DNA of 28,319 nt from NCBI GenBank assembly GCA_002323515.1, contig DCQQ01000039.1, positions 23,448 through 51,766 on the forward strand, in the 5' to 3' direction. This DNA is from Balneolaceae bacterium UBA1514. Lineage in GTDB: Bacteria > Bacteroidota > Rhodothermia > Balneolales > Balneolaceae. A model generated the notes under the pieces. That model made no database searches. It was not told the DNA's origin and worked only from the letters and a program-made list of their open reading frames with translations. Position 1 is the stretch's first letter. Every line of letters begins with the position of its first letter. The position numbers and the translations under genes were made by a program. This document shows, piece after piece, positions 8,720-18,961 of the stretch.

Positions 8720-9202
8720 ATGACCAATATTACTTTCAAAGAAAGAATTTCGATCGAACAAGTAGAAGAAGCCTATGATTTTGCTCCAAAATTTGACCCC
8801 CAAGGCTTAATTCCAGTAGTAACTACAGACTACCTTTCAGGAGAATTACTCATGCATGGGTATATGAACGAAGAAGCACTTAAAAAGACCATAGTATTAG
8901 GCGAGGTAGTATACTACTCCAGAAGTAGAAAAACACTTTGGCACAAAGGTGCTACATCTGGCTTAACCCAAATAGTTAAGGAATTACGTATAGATGATGA
9001 TCAAGATTGTGTTTGGCTCCGAGTAGAAGTTCAAGGAAATGGCGCAAGTTGCCATGTAGGTTATCGCTCTTGCTTTTATAGAAGTGTACCAACTAAAGGT
9101 GAATTTGCGCAAACAGATGGACGGCTTGTGTACGAAGAGGATGAAAAGGTATTTGACCCCAAAGATGTCTACGGTGACGCTCCTAACCCTACCATTCTTT
9201 AA
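8720..9202 (+). CDS. hisI: Phosphoribosyl-AMP cyclohydrolase
   Basis: The enzyme opens the purine ring of phosphoribosyl-AMP, step three of histidine synthesis. Family marks are [10 protein letters not shown] (45-54), [17 protein letters not shown] (65-81), the acidic metal motif at 92-96 (DDDQD) and [11 protein letters not shown] (109-119) with C111 and C118, the last two zinc cysteines. One point differs from E. coli and Methanothermobacter enzymes: the usual D-C-D-x-D has its Cys, also a zinc ligand there, replaced by D93, while a Cys stands at 97 and the loop to C111 is two residues longer. It has no fused HisE pyrophosphohydrolase domain. No other his gene is in the window. About 55 bases separate it from yidD, so it may be in the cysS transcript. 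Confidence 0.9.
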   Translation: MTNITFKERISIEQVEEAYDFAPKFDPQGLIPVVTTDYLSGELLMHGYMNEEALKKTIVLGEVVYYSRSRKTLWHKGATSGLTQIVKELRIDDDQDCVWLRVEVQGNGASCHVGYRSCFYRSVPTKGEFAQTDGRLVYEEDEKVFDPKDVYGDAPNPTIL

Positions 9203-9273
9203 CCGAAAATCAGAGTTAAGGTAGCATTAAGGCAATAATTACCACCAACCGTTCTAGAATTTAAGGGTGGGTA

Positions 9274-12135
9274 TTAATGAGCTGCCAACCAGTGATCCCC
9301 TATTCCCCACTCAACTTTTAGAGGAACAAGTAACTCAATAGCTTGTTCCATTTTTTCTACAATCGTTGTAGGAACCCAATCCTTCTCATCTTCGTGAAGT
9401 TCAAATATCAATTCATCATGTACTTGTAAGAGCATCCTACTCTTACTATTCTCTTTTCGCATCCATTGATCAATAGATAACATAGCCACCTTTATAATAT
9501 CAGCAGCGGTCCCTTGTATCGGCATATTAATGGCTGCTCTTTCTGCAAATGCTCTTACATTCCAATTTGCAGATTCTATATCCGGCAGATACCGTCTTCT
9601 ACCCATGAGTGTTTTTACGTACCCGTGCTCCTTTACAAATTCCTTAGCGGTATCGATATATTCAGATATGCTAGGAAATCTTCCAAAATAAGCGTCTATC
9701 ATCTCTTTTGCTTCGCCATTTGATATTCCAAGATTTTGAGCTAAGCCGAAAGTACTTAATCCATAAGGAATCCCAAAATTGACTTCCTTTGCTTTTCTAC
9801 GATGATCGGAGGTTACTTGATCAAGACTATCCAATGAAAAAATTTCTTTAGCTGTTCTAGCATGAATGTCTTCGCCGCTCTTAAAAGCGTGAATCATATC
9901 TTGGTCTTCAGAAATATGTGCAATAATACGAAGCTCCACCTGTGAATAATCCGCAGAAAGTATTTTGTACCCTTCTTCAGCTATGAACGCTTTTCTGATT
10001 TCACGACTTCGTGTGGTGCGTATAGGTATGTTCTGTAAATTTGGATTTGATGATGCTAACCGACCAGTTGCTGCCACGCATTGATTATAATTGGTGTGTA
10101 GTCGATGGCTAATTGGTGATAGCAAAGAAGGAAGTGCGTCGGCGTAGGTAGATTGTAATTTAGCTAAAGATCGGTACTCAAGTACTTGCTCTGGCACTTT
10201 GTGCACATGGGCTAGATTAGATAATACCGCTTCATTTGTTGAGTATTTTCCTGTTTTTGTTTTTTTACCGGCCGGTAAACCTAATTTATCGAATAGAATA
10301 TCCCCTAATTGAGCGGGTGAGTTAAGATTAAACTCTTCCCCACATTGGTCAAAAATGGCCGACTTCAAGCGTAGCATATCTTCACTAAGAGCCGCCGAAA
10401 AGTTCTTAAGCAATTTAGTGTCCAAGTCAATCCCGATAGATTCCATACGAGCTAATACCCGGCTTAAAGGGAAATCTAATTTAAATGCTACTTCATGTAA
10501 GCCGTCTTTCTCTAGTTTTTCAGAAAAAATAGTATATAATCGAAACGTAACGTCGGCATCTTCACAGGCATAAGGTACAAGAGCCTCCATAGGAACGTCC
10601 GCCATTGTTAACTGCCCTTTGCCCTTACCAATAAGCTCCGTTATAGGAATGGGCTCGTAATGTAAATAGCGCAAAGAAAGCTCATCCATTTTTAAACGTT
10701 GATCTGAATCAATTAGATAGGCAGCTATCATGGTGTCGAAAATGTTGCCACATAGTTCAATACCGTGTCGCTGCAACACCGTATAATCAAATTTGTAATT
10801 ATGCGCGATAATAAGAAGCTCAGAAGACCCTAATATTTGCTTCAAGGCTATATTCCATTCCGGATTAAACGGAACATAAACAGCTTTATGTGATTCTTGA
10901 GTCATTGCTATACCCACTAAATTGGCCGATAATGGGTCCGCACTATCGGTCTCTGTATCAACAACTAACGGTCGATTAAGGTCAACGGACTCTAAGTAAG
11001 CTAACAGTTCTACTTCATTATCAAGCAAGCGATATTCAACCTCAATTGCATTGTAGGATGCCGCTTTTTTGCTAGCTGCAAAGAGATCTAAGGCCGTTTC
11101 GGTTGGTGAGTTTTCATTTTTCGCCAGAGTCCCTTTCTTGTGACTGCCCTCTTCGTTAGAATTAGATTCCACGTTACTTACCGATGTTTTAGAAGTATTT
11201 TGGACATAAGAATGATCATCTTTTGAAGAGGCAGACCCAACCGGCGAAGCGTCACCTGAGGCAAGTTCTTCATATTTTCGGGTCAAGCTTCTAAAACCCA
11301 TCCTAGAAAAAAATACCGCTAAATTAGACCAATCAGGGTCGGCCCTAACCAAATCTGTCCACGATTGTACTCCAGGCACATCCGTTTTTATGGTAACCAT
11401 TTTTCGAGCATGACGAGCTTCATCAGCAAATTCAATTAAACTTTCTCTTTGCCTTTTAGCTGAAATAGTCGACGCTTGATCTAATAAATTGTCCAGCGAT
11501 TCAAATTGCTCTATCAACTTTGGTGCCCCTTTTTTTCCGATTCCAGGCACTCCAGGAATATTATCGGATGCATCACCCAAAAGGGCTAATACGTCTATAA
11601 CTTGATTGGGGTAGACTCCAAAATACTCCTTCACTCCGTCTTCATCGACACGATCAAAGCCCCCATTTTTGTTATTGGGCTTAAGCATGCACACATAATG
11701 ATTAATTAGCTGCATGAAATCCTTATCAGGCGTGACTAAGAACACCTCAGCTTCTCCAGCCACTATTGAATAGGCAAGCGTTCCAATGATATCATCCGCT
11801 TCATATCCATCCTGCTCAATATTAGGAATATTCCAATATCCGAGCATTTCTTTGATAAGAGGGATACCTACTCGTAATTCCTTTGGTTGAGGTGGACGTT
11901 GCGCCTTATACCGCTCATCCCATTCGTGCCGGAATGTAGGGGCATGTGTATCCCATGCAACCGCTAGATGACTTGGATCATACTCCTCAATTAATTTATC
12001 CACCGTATTAGCAAACCCCATAATAGATCCGGTGGAAATACCTTCATTATTAACCAGATTAGCTCGTATAAATGCAAAGTGCGACCGGTAAGCCAAGGCC
12101 ATACCGTCAATTAATAAGACTTTTTTATCTGCCAT
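9274..12135 (-). CDS. polA: DNA polymerase I
   Basis: At 953 residues this is a full three-domain Pol I for repair synthesis and Okazaki fragment processing. Residues 1-290 are the 5'-3' flap nuclease (LLIDGMALAYRSHFAF, DGYEADDIIG, GDASDNIPGVPGIGKKGA). About 290-350 is a low-complexity Ser/Lys/Glu linker. About 370-560 is the 3'-5' proofreading domain with its metal residues intact: DTET at 393-396, HNYKFD and YACEDAD. The rest is the polymerase: motif A DYSQVELR (D729), motif B RRKAKEVNFGIPYG, motif C QVHDEL (D907). The Phe of motif B (NFG) predicts selection against dideoxynucleotides. The start is 8 bases after the tkt stop, so tkt and polA are one transcription unit. It converges on hisI. 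Confidence 0.98.
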   Translation of the reverse strand: MADKKVLLIDGMALAYRSHFAFIRANLVNNEGISTGSIMGFANTVDKLIEEYDPSHLAVAWDTHAPTFRHEWDERYKAQRPPQPKELRVGIPLIKEMLGYWNIPNIEQDGYEADDIIGTLAYSIVAGEAEVFLVTPDKDFMQLINHYVCMLKPNNKNGGFDRVDEDGVKEYFGVYPNQVIDVLALLGDASDNIPGVPGIGKKGAPKLIEQFESLDNLLDQASTISAKRQRESLIEFADEARHARKMVTIKTDVPGVQSWTDLVRADPDWSNLAVFFSRMGFRSLTRKYEELASGDASPVGSASSKDDHSYVQNTSKTSVSNVESNSNEEGSHKKGTLAKNENSPTETALDLFAASKKAASYNAIEVEYRLLDNEVELLAYLESVDLNRPLVVDTETDSADPLSANLVGIAMTQESHKAVYVPFNPEWNIALKQILGSSELLIIAHNYKFDYTVLQRHGIELCGNIFDTMIAAYLIDSDQRLKMDELSLRYLHYEPIPITELIGKGKGQLTMADVPMEALVPYACEDADVTFRLYTIFSEKLEKDGLHEVAFKLDFPLSRVLARMESIGIDLDTKLLKNFSAALSEDMLRLKSAIFDQCGEEFNLNSPAQLGDILFDKLGLPAGKKTKTGKYSTNEAVLSNLAHVHKVPEQVLEYRSLAKLQSTYADALPSLLSPISHRLHTNYNQCVAATGRLASSNPNLQNIPIRTTRSREIRKAFIAEEGYKILSADYSQVELRIIAHISEDQDMIHAFKSGEDIHARTAKEIFSLDSLDQVTSDHRRKAKEVNFGIPYGLSTFGLAQNLGISNGEAKEMIDAYFGRFPSISEYIDTAKEFVKEHGYVKTLMGRRRYLPDIESANWNVRAFAERAAINMPIQGTAADIIKVAMLSIDQWMRKENSKSRMLLQVHDELIFELHEDEKDWVPTTIVEKMEQAIELLVPLKVEWGIGDHWLAAH

Positions 12136-12143
12136 GAAATAGA

Positions 12144-14141
12144 TTAAGACTGCTCGGTGAAATAGGCTACGATTGAATGTGCAGTAATGTTGAAATGTTC
12201 ATATAACTCTTCAAATGGTGCCGATTCTCCAAAGCTATCTATTCCTATGGCCTTTCCTTCTAGACCAAGATATTTTTGCCAGCCAAAGGTCGACCCTGCT
12301 TCAATAGATACACGTTTGGTCAAATCAGTTGGTAAAACTGAATTCTTATATTCGACAGGATGGGCATCAAAAAGCTCCCAGCTAGGCATACTCACTACCC
12401 GCACGCCCTTTCCTCTAGTGGCCAATTCAGCCTGTGCTTGCATGGCGAGCTGAACTTCTGATCCAGTAGCCATAATAATGCCCTCAGCTTTGCCATTTTC
12501 AGCCTCAGATAACACATATCCCCCCTTGGCAACCAATGCGGCCGCATTATCGGTATGCCTAGGATAAGTAGGCACATTTTGGCGCGTTAACACCAAGACA
12601 CTCGGGCCCGATTTATGCTCTAAGGCTACTCTCCATGCCTGAGAGACTTCGTTAGCATCTGCCGGGCGAAGTACTAAAACGTTGGGCATAGCACGTAAAC
12701 TAGCTAGATGTTCCACAGGTTGATGGGTAGGCCCATCCTCTCCCAATCCGATACTATCATGCGTCATTACAAATATAGATGGTAGCTTCATTAACGCAGC
12801 TAAACGAAGAGCTGGTCGCAGGTAATCCGTAAATACAAAAAATGTTGCTCCAAATGCATGTAATCCACCATGCAACATCATCCCATTAACTGCGGCTGCC
12901 ATTCCAAATTCACGCACTCCAAAATGTATCTTTCGCCCCTTGTGATTGTATTGGGTAAATGAACCTGAGCCTGCTATATCGGTTTTTGTACTTGGCCCTA
13001 AATCGGCTGAACCACCTATTAAATTGGGGATGGTATCTTTGAGTGCGTTAATCACCTTTCCTGAACTAGCTCGAGTAGCCATTCCCTTAGGATCAGACTC
13101 AAATACAGGTAATACATCCGCCAAGTCTTGAAGATATGTTTGGCTTGTCCAAGCCTTAAATTTAGCGTGTAAATCTGGGTCGTCCTTTTCTAATTTAGTC
13201 AACTTATTGTTCCAATCCGCTTCGAGTGCCGCTCCTAACTCCGCTCTTGCCTGAAACGAATCATACACCTGCTGCTCGACATGGAAATGGGAATCTGGGT
13301 CCAACCCATATCCCATCTTGGTTATTCGAATTTCTTCTTCGCCAAGTGGGGCGCCGTGAGAGGATTCTTTACCCTCTTTGTTCGGAGAACCGTAGCCAAT
13401 TTTAGACGTACAAACAATTAATGAAGGTTGTTCGGTTTTAGCCTTGGCTTGTGAAATTGCTTGTTCAATTTGATCATGGTTATGACCATCAACTTTAATT
13501 ACCTGCCAGTTATACGCTAAAAAGCGTTCTACTACATCTTCAGTGAATGCCAGATCGGTTTCACCTTCAATAGATATGGAGTTAGAATCATATAAATAGA
13601 TTAATTTTTCCAAGGCTAAGTGACCAGCCAATGAAGCAGCCTCATGTGATACCCCTTCCATTAAATCACCATCACTAACTATTGCATAGGTATAGTGATC
13701 AATCAACGTCTGAGAATCTGTATTAAATTGCGCGGCTAAATGTCGCTCTGCCATAGCAATTCCAACGCCAGTAGCAAATCCTTGACCCAAAGGCCCCGTA
13801 GTCATTTCAACTCCGGGGGTCAATCCAAATTCGGGATGCCCTGGAGTTTTAGACCCCATTTGTCGAAAATTTTTAAGTTCGTCTAAGCTCAATTCATAGC
13901 CCGAAAGATGCAACAAACTATAGAGCAACATTGAACCGTGACCAGCCGAAAGTATAAACCTATCGCGATCGAACCATTGCGGATTTTTTGGATTGTGCTT
14001 TAAAAATTTAGTCCATAGAATCATAGCCACATCCGCCATTCCCATTGGCATACCTGGGTGTCCCGAGTTCGCCTTTTGAACGGCATCCATAGATAGAGTA
14101 CGGATGGTATGAGCACATAGTAGATCATTCGCATTATTCAT
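12144..14141 (-). CDS. tkt: Transketolase
   Basis: The 665-residue, TPP- and magnesium-dependent enzyme moves two-carbon units between sugars in the pentose phosphate pathway. The three domains are in order. The TPP-binding part holds SGHPGMPMG (H28), [10 protein letters not shown] (H68) and [20 protein letters not shown] with the metal Asp near 157-159. The pyrimidine domain holds [16 protein letters not shown] with the catalytic Glu, and the C-terminal part holds [14 protein letters not shown]. Length is normal and no key residue is missing. The first line of the protein ([20 protein letters not shown]) fits the family start. It is the first gene of a tkt-polA unit. The terminator of the TPR gene lies just upstream, so it should have its own promoter between about 14150 and 14265, where I see no consensus match. 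Confidence 0.98.
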   Translation of the reverse strand: MNNANDLLCAHTIRTLSMDAVQKANSGHPGMPMGMADVAMILWTKFLKHNPKNPQWFDRDRFILSAGHGSMLLYSLLHLSGYELSLDELKNFRQMGSKTPGHPEFGLTPGVEMTTGPLGQGFATGVGIAMAERHLAAQFNTDSQTLIDHYTYAIVSDGDLMEGVSHEAASLAGHLALEKLIYLYDSNSISIEGETDLAFTEDVVERFLAYNWQVIKVDGHNHDQIEQAISQAKAKTEQPSLIVCTSKIGYGSPNKEGKESSHGAPLGEEEIRITKMGYGLDPDSHFHVEQQVYDSFQARAELGAALEADWNNKLTKLEKDDPDLHAKFKAWTSQTYLQDLADVLPVFESDPKGMATRASSGKVINALKDTIPNLIGGSADLGPSTKTDIAGSGSFTQYNHKGRKIHFGVREFGMAAAVNGMMLHGGLHAFGATFFVFTDYLRPALRLAALMKLPSIFVMTHDSIGLGEDGPTHQPVEHLASLRAMPNVLVLRPADANEVSQAWRVALEHKSGPSVLVLTRQNVPTYPRHTDNAAALVAKGGYVLSEAENGKAEGIIMATGSEVQLAMQAQAELATRGKGVRVVSMPSWELFDAHPVEYKNSVLPTDLTKRVSIEAGSTFGWQKYLGLEGKAIGIDSFGESAPFEELYEHFNITAHSIVAYFTEQS

Positions 14142-14264
14142 AAGAGAGCGTAGCTAGTAGTTATTATTAGTGAAAAATGATAAATAGTGGAGTAAACTCA
14201 AAAAAATCAACTCTATTAGAATTAGAATTAATTGCCACAAGTTAGTTAATGTGAGAATGAGTTT

Positions 14265-14297
14265 AAATAAAAAAAGCCCCGCTTTTGACGGGGCTTC
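14265..14297 (-). terminator. Rho-independent terminator of the TPR gene
   Basis: A perfect 8-base-pair stem with arms AAGCCCCG (14274-14281) and CGGGGCTT (14289-14296) and a 7-base loop. Read on the minus strand it is followed by a T-rich run (14273 down to 14265). It lies 23 bases past the stop codon of the TPR gene and before tkt, so it ends the TPR transcript. The plus strand has an A-run, not a T-run, after the stem, so it should work one way only. Confidence 0.9.
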
Positions 14298-14319
14298 AAA
14301 AAATGTGAAAGCTCGAGTT

Positions 14320-15327
14320 TTATGGGCGCGTACTTTCGCACTTAAGTTCAAATTCCATCTTATATTCTGAGGGCTGTTTGAAGGATCCATAACTCGCACT
14401 CTCGTATGCTGAGCATGCTTCTCCCTTATTACCCAGCATTTGATTCGCCAGACCTAATTCAAAAAAGATTTTAGCTTTATCCGTATTTCCACCAGTTTCA
14501 AGATCTAATGCTTGCTCGGAGTACCTAACTGCGTCGTTATAACGGGTTTGTTTATTAGAAGCCTCTGCCAATCGATAATAACTGTCTGCCGATTCTGAAA
14601 AATAATCTAACGAGGATTGTAAAAACTCAATTGCTTGGGTTAGATTACCCGCTTCAATTGCCTTAGCACCTCTAAATAATAAATCACCATGAGCTGATTG
14701 ATTAGCCTTACGCTCCACTTCTGAATCGTTCATGCGAATAGCAGTAGCTATCGCTTGGTCGTACCAACTCATGATACCGTACACATCTTGAGGACTGTTT
14801 TTCTTGTGTACTAAAGCCTTCTGGTAATATGCTTTTGCATAGTTCGGGTTAATCCTAATAGCCTCATCAAGGGCTACTTCGGATTCCACAAACATCTCAC
14901 GTTTAAATAACATGAGACCTTTTTGGTAATTTAGCTGGGCTAATACGCTGGTAGATTTGCGCTGAACATCTGTGTCCCCAGAGTTGACACCAATTTCTTC
15001 GGATTGGATAAATAGAGCAATGGCAGCATCTAATTTTTCCAAACTAGGACCACCTCTAAACTCATTAAAAGCATCTACCGCTATGGTAAAATAAAGCTTA
15101 GGAATTTGTTTTTCAGAACGGTTTTTGATGTCCTCACCTTCTTGACCTAATTGAGAAGCAATTTCAATGGCTTCCGTATACTTGTCAATGGCTGCTGAGT
15201 AGTCTTTGCCTTGAGCCAATTCCCGGGCTTCATTGTAGGCCGTGATTGCTGCAGTTTGATCTTGTGCTACTAGCGTTGCGCTAGCTATTAGTATAATACT
15301 TAAAAGAGTAAAGAGAGATTTAGTCAT
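14320..15327 (-). CDS. Secreted TPR-repeat protein
   Basis: I place the start at the ATG at 15327 (335 residues) because it gives a clean signal peptide, MTKSLFTLLSIILIASATLVAQ, cut near residue 21; an earlier in-frame ATG at 15360 would put 11 polar residues before it. The rest is helical, with at least four tetratricopeptide units, e.g. AITAYNEARELAQGKDYSAA, the ALDEAIRINPNYAKAYYQKA pair and AVRYSEQALDLETG. Such proteins are periplasmic scaffolds; the partner cannot be read from sequence. It ends 23 bases before a strong terminator and is transcribed alone, downstream of and separate from the LOG gene. A perfect TTGACA stands about 36-41 bases upstream of the earlier ATG (near 15400 on the minus strand), but with no convincing -10 after it. 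Confidence 0.8.
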   Translation of the reverse strand: MTKSLFTLLSIILIASATLVAQDQTAAITAYNEARELAQGKDYSAAIDKYTEAIEIASQLGQEGEDIKNRSEKQIPKLYFTIAVDAFNEFRGGPSLEKLDAAIALFIQSEEIGVNSGDTDVQRKSTSVLAQLNYQKGLMLFKREMFVESEVALDEAIRINPNYAKAYYQKALVHKKNSPQDVYGIMSWYDQAIATAIRMNDSEVERKANQSAHGDLLFRGAKAIEAGNLTQAIEFLQSSLDYFSESADSYYRLAEASNKQTRYNDAVRYSEQALDLETGGNTDKAKIFFELGLANQMLGNKGEACSAYESASYGSFKQPSEYKMEFELKCESTRP

Positions 15328-15486
15328 GATGTGGAGTGTTTCGATTCTATTTCTAGACAAAATGAAAGTTACACAATTTATTCAATTAAGGAAAAATAGA
15401 TGTCAATGGTTCCCTGTTTCATTGATAAACTAGATACCAAACAAAAATCAAACGCTATTTATTGTTTTACTAAACAAAAAAACTTT

Positions 15487-16188
15487 TTAAAAGTAAAAAT
15501 TGGGCATCGGTTCTTCGCGCTCATACATAGAACGTATTTTAGCAACTCCATCTTCAATAGAGTCAGTCAAATAAAACAGTTCTCTATCCTTCTCAGAAAT
15601 AGTACCATGAGTGATCATCGTTTCTTCAATCCAAGAAACTAATCCACTCCAGTAGTCCACCCCAATCAAAATAATGGGTATGGTTGATACTTTTTGTGTT
15701 TGAACCAGAGTTAGACTTTCGAATAGTTCATCCATGGTCCCAAAACCTCCCGGAAATACAATTAATGCCTGAGAGTACTTAATGAACATGACTTTTCTAA
15801 CGAAGAAATAATCGAAATTCAGAGCAAACTCTTTTTGCACATACTGGTTTATCCCCTGTTCGTGTGGCAATTCAATTCCAAGCCCAACTGACTTTCCGCC
15901 ACTTTCCTGAGCCCCTTTATTAGCTGCTTCCATTATCCCTGGCCCTGCACCCGTAATGACACCGAAGCCCATTTTGGTCAATAGCTTGGCACATCCAGAA
16001 GCCTTTTCATAGTATGGATCATCAACAGCGGTCCTAGCGGAACCAAAGATACTAACACAGGGACCAATTCTAAACAGGGTATCGTATCCATCAACCAATT
16101 CACCCATTATTTTAAAAATACTCCAAACCTCGCGATCGTATCCATTTTTATATGAATTAGGAATTAATAACGGCTTTTGTTCTTCCAT
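15487..16188 (-). CDS. LOG-family (TIGR00730) Rossmann-fold protein
   Basis: The 233 residues carry the full LOG signature: FGSARTAVDDPYY (48-60), ITGAGPGIMEAANKGA (78-93) and VFPGGFGTMDELFE (144-157), the P-G-G-x-G-T-x-x-E nucleotide site. Proteins with this motif are phosphoribohydrolases that remove ribose 5-phosphate from AMP or other nucleoside monophosphates; plant LOG releases cytokinin this way. In bacteria the physiological substrate is often unknown. The N-terminal 35 residues and the length are those of the longer bacterial form (type II-like) rather than the short LOG. Its neighbours give no hint: it is 93 bases downstream of the DUF5683 gene on the same strand. Confidence 0.92.
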   Translation of the reverse strand: MEEQKPLLIPNSYKNGYDREVWSIFKIMGELVDGYDTLFRIGPCVSIFGSARTAVDDPYYEKASGCAKLLTKMGFGVITGAGPGIMEAANKGAQESGGKSVGLGIELPHEQGINQYVQKEFALNFDYFFVRKVMFIKYSQALIVFPGGFGTMDELFESLTLVQTQKVSTIPIILIGVDYWSGLVSWIEETMITHGTISEKDRELFYLTDSIEDGVAKIRSMYEREEPMPNFYF

Positions 16189-16281
16189 GCGATAAAATAT
16201 TTTTAGGTTTTATTTATTGGTCTTTCGATGCCTAATCAGTTAATCGTTTAATGGCATAATAAAAGAATTATACGTCTACCG

Positions 16282-17049
16282 TTATTTAAAATCGAGTTGA
16301 AATCCGAACATCGGAATAGCCTTTCCAGTAGGGGTTGTCTCAATTCCAAACTCACTATCTTCGAGATGGTACACATCAAATGAGGGGCGTAAACTTAAAT
16401 CATCCGAAACATCGAAAGTAGATAAATGCGCATATACATATGCATCTACGGCATTTAACGCGTAAGCCAATCCTATGGTTACATACATAAAATCTCTACG
16501 ATTGCGCAAAAAGTTACGATTGCTTTTCAATTGGCTTGTATTTGCCCCCATTAGCCTGTCAGGAGTCGGACCAAATCGAAGATCATCATTATCGGTGACA
16601 GCATTATAATAGGCTGCTTGGTAATCATGATACTGTTTAGTCAAGAACAAACTATAATAGCTTAATCCACCAATTAGGCCATAAATTAAGGGGATCTTCC
16701 AACTTTGATCGTTATGATGTTGACCTAGCCCGGGGAGGATTAGCGACTTTCGCAGTATTTGATTTGGGTAGGGAAGCCTGTCAATTTGTTTGTCTGTAGT
16801 GGCAAGAATGGTGGAGCTTGGGCGCGTAGTGTCTGTCGTGCTTGCTGTATTTTCAAGAGATATTGGAACCGGGTCTAAAGTGTCAGATAAAGCCGTTACA
16901 ATTGCCCTTGAATGTGATGAAAGATAAAATATTGACTGCCCATCATTAGCACTTGCAGACTGCCCTAATGTCACTTCATGATAAAGAAACAGCCATAATA
17001 AGCAACCTAAGCCAATTCTTGCCAACAAAAAAAGCCTAGCCTCGCCCAT
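16282..17049 (-). CDS. DUF5683 membrane protein
   Basis: The 255-residue product has an N-terminal hydrophobic signal or anchor (residues about 5-28), a Ser/Thr-rich stretch (about 50-85), then the DUF5683 core: SLILPGLGQHHNDQSWKIPLIYG, two hydrophobic segments and FLRNRRDFMYVTIGLAYALNAVDAYVYAHL (split here only by its motifs). DUF5683 has no known function; in Bacteroidota and relatives it typically follows parA-parB, as it does here, so a link to the envelope side of segregation or division has been tempting but is unproven. The start is well supported: AGGAG at 17058-17054 overlaps the parB stop codon 5 bases before this ATG, which implies coupled translation. Confidence 0.82.
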   Translation of the reverse strand: MGEARLFLLARIGLGCLLWLFLYHEVTLGQSASANDGQSIFYLSSHSRAIVTALSDTLDPVPISLENTASTTDTTRPSSTILATTDKQIDRLPYPNQILRKSLILPGLGQHHNDQSWKIPLIYGLIGGLSYYSLFLTKQYHDYQAAYYNAVTDNDDLRFGPTPDRLMGANTSQLKSNRNFLRNRRDFMYVTIGLAYALNAVDAYVYAHLSTFDVSDDLSLRPSFDVYHLEDSEFGIETTPTGKAIPMFGFQLDFK

Positions 17050-17056
17050 ATGTCTC

Positions 17057-18094
17057 CTATTCTGAGGATGAAAGAAGTATTAATATTCGCTCTAAATCGT
17101 CATCAGTAAAGTATTTTATGCGAATTTCCCCACCTTCTGAGAAGGTTTTCATCTGCACTTTCGTGCCAAGTGCACTTCGTAATTTTGATTCTATATCTCT
17201 GATGACAGCACCATTTTTTGTTCCCACTGTTTCCGTTTTTCCTGATGGCTTGAATGTTTCTGCGTCGGGTTGAACTCCAGAAGTATTTGCTTTGACTCGA
17301 ATATGATCTTCTAGGCGACGAACTGACCACTGTTCTCGGATTACCTTGTCAAGTATGGATTGTTGTTCTGCGGTTGAATCAACTCCGAGTAAGGCTCGCG
17401 CATGTCCTCCACTAATTCTATTAGCAGCTAAAGCTAGCTGAATGAAGTCGGGTAAATTCAACAACCGAAGCATATTAGTAACCGTTGTCCGATTTTTACC
17501 AACTTTGTTTGCCACCTCAGATTGGGTATAATTAAACTCTTCGAGCAGTCGTTGGTATGCAACCGCTACCTCGAGTGGGTTTAAGTCCTCGCGCTGAATG
17601 TTTTCAATAAGCGCATAGCCTATACTTTGTTCATTATCAGCATTTCGTACGTAGGCGGGGATGTTAGAAACTCCTGCTAATTTAGAAGCTCTGAGCCGCC
17701 GCTCACCACTTATCAACTCATAACGTTTATCACCTAAATACCGAACGGTAATTGGCTGTATAAGTCCATGTTGTTGGATAGATTCAGCTAATTCTTCTAA
17801 TCGTTCTTGGTCAAATTCTTTTCTTGGCTGGAAGGGATTCGCCCGGATGTGGTCAGGTTCAAGGAAAAGTACTACATCTACCTGACCATTTTGAGCTTCT
17901 GTATTAGAGGCAAATTCTTCACTTTTGGATGGCTCGCTATCAATAAATTGTCTAGAATTTAGCCCATCCGCAGTTTCCTTTAGGCTTTCTTGCTTCGCAG
18001 ATTCTGTTAAAATTGGATTTTTCTTTTTATGGTGATCTTCCATATCCGGAAAAAAAGCTCCTAGTCCCCTTCCCAGTACTTTCTTATTCGCCAT
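17057..18094 (-). CDS. parB: Chromosome-partitioning protein ParB
   Basis: ParB binds parS, loads as a CTP-dependent clamp and spreads on DNA. The 345 residues begin with MANKKVLGRGLGAFFPDM, the ParA-stimulating end (R9). A variable acidic linker (about 20-75) leads into the ParB N-domain with NPFQPRKEF (86-94) and the CTP-binding SGERRLRA (129-136), ENIQREDLNP, and a helix-turn-helix (YTQSEVANKVGKNRTTVTNM). The last 45 residues are the dimer domain. The first 80 residues are somewhat long for the family. It starts 6 bases after parA. No TGTTTCACGTGAAACA-type parS site is visible anywhere in the window, so its target lies elsewhere. Confidence 0.97.
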   Translation of the reverse strand: MANKKVLGRGLGAFFPDMEDHHKKKNPILTESAKQESLKETADGLNSRQFIDSEPSKSEEFASNTEAQNGQVDVVLFLEPDHIRANPFQPRKEFDQERLEELAESIQQHGLIQPITVRYLGDKRYELISGERRLRASKLAGVSNIPAYVRNADNEQSIGYALIENIQREDLNPLEVAVAYQRLLEEFNYTQSEVANKVGKNRTTVTNMLRLLNLPDFIQLALAANRISGGHARALLGVDSTAEQQSILDKVIREQWSVRRLEDHIRVKANTSGVQPDAETFKPSGKTETVGTKNGAVIRDIESKLRSALGTKVQMKTFSEGGEIRIKYFTDDDLERILILLSSSE

Positions 18095-18100
18095 GTCCTT

Positions 18101-18898
18101 TTATTTAGTTAATACAGGACTATTCTTAAATAGTTTTCTGTTCCTCTTTATAATCTCCCCTGCTAAAGCTAGATAATTTTTTGCCCCCACAGAAGTTGAA
18201 TCATACAGTAGAGCGGGCTTACCAAAAGAAGGAGCTTCTGCCAAGCGGACATTCCTTGCAATGACCGTCTTAAATACCCGATCATCAAAATATCGCTTCA
18301 CCTCATCTGCCACCTGGTTAGATAATCTAGTTCTGGTGTCGTACATAGTCAATACCACTCCTTCAATATCCAAGCTAGGATTTAGGTGTTGACGCACAAT
18401 TTTAATAGTGTTAAGAAGTTGTCCTAAACCTTCTAATGCAAAATATTCACATTGTACGGGAATAACGATGGAATCAGACGCGGTTAATGCATTAATTGTC
18501 AAAAGTCCTAAGGAAGGAGGGCAATCTATAATGATGAAATCATACTTATCCCGTAACTCAGAAATGGCCTTTGTTAAGATTCGTTCACGCTGTTCACGAT
18601 CGATCATTTCTATTTCTGCCCCCACTAAATTGATGTGGGCTGGCACTAAGTCTAGAAAGTCTAATTCTGTTTGTCGGATGGTATCGCTAATTTCAGCACT
18701 ACCTATCATAACTTCATAAATAGAGTTAGTCACCGTCGAAGTATCGATCCCTAACCCACTAGTGGTATTGCTCTGTGGATCAATATCTATAATTAAGGTA
18801 GGATGTTCAATAGCCGCTAAACTAGCGGCTAAATTTATAGATGAGGTGGTTTTACCTACCCCACCTTTTTGATTTGCAATAGAAATTACTTTACCCAT
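18101..18898 (-). CDS. parA: Chromosome-partitioning ATPase ParA
   Basis: A Walker-type ATPase of 265 residues, the usual chromosomal ParA/Soj size with no N-terminal DNA-binding extension. The deviant Walker A is KGGVGKTT (11-18, with the signature Lys11), the [10 protein letters not shown] motif carries D40, and the Walker B-like segment is [14 protein letters not shown]-bound ParA dimers coat the nucleoid and are released by ParB, moving the origin region. It leads the parA-parB-DUF5683 unit, and a good promoter candidate lies about 65 bases upstream. Confidence 0.97.
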   Translation of the reverse strand: MGKVISIANQKGGVGKTTSSINLAASLAAIEHPTLIIDIDPQSNTTSGLGIDTSTVTNSIYEVMIGSAEISDTIRQTELDFLDLVPAHINLVGAEIEMIDREQRERILTKAISELRDKYDFIIIDCPPSLGLLTINALTASDSIVIPVQCEYFALEGLGQLLNTIKIVRQHLNPSLDIEGVVLTMYDTRTRLSNQVADEVKRYFDDRVFKTVIARNVRLAEAPSFGKPALLYDSTSVGAKNYLALAGEIIKRNRKLFKNSPVLTK

Positions 18899-18961
18899 TG
18901 ACGACTTAAACCATTAAAACTTTGAAATAATTTTCAATATAAAAGTACCTCTGAACCGAAC

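Noticed and set aside
9203..9273. Hairpin terminator between the convergent hisI and polA genes
   Set aside because: ATTACCACC and GGGTGGGTATT can pair only with mismatches over a long loop, and no T-run follows on either strand.
14154..14399. An 81-codon minus-strand frame between tkt and the TPR gene
   Set aside because: It runs through the strong terminator and overlaps the TPR gene end in another frame; there is no start signal or homology.
15482..15494. ACTTTTTAAAAGT palindrome with a T-run at the LOG gene end
   Set aside because: It overlaps the stop codon and has a six-base all-A/T-dominated stem with almost no loop. This is too weak to call a terminator.
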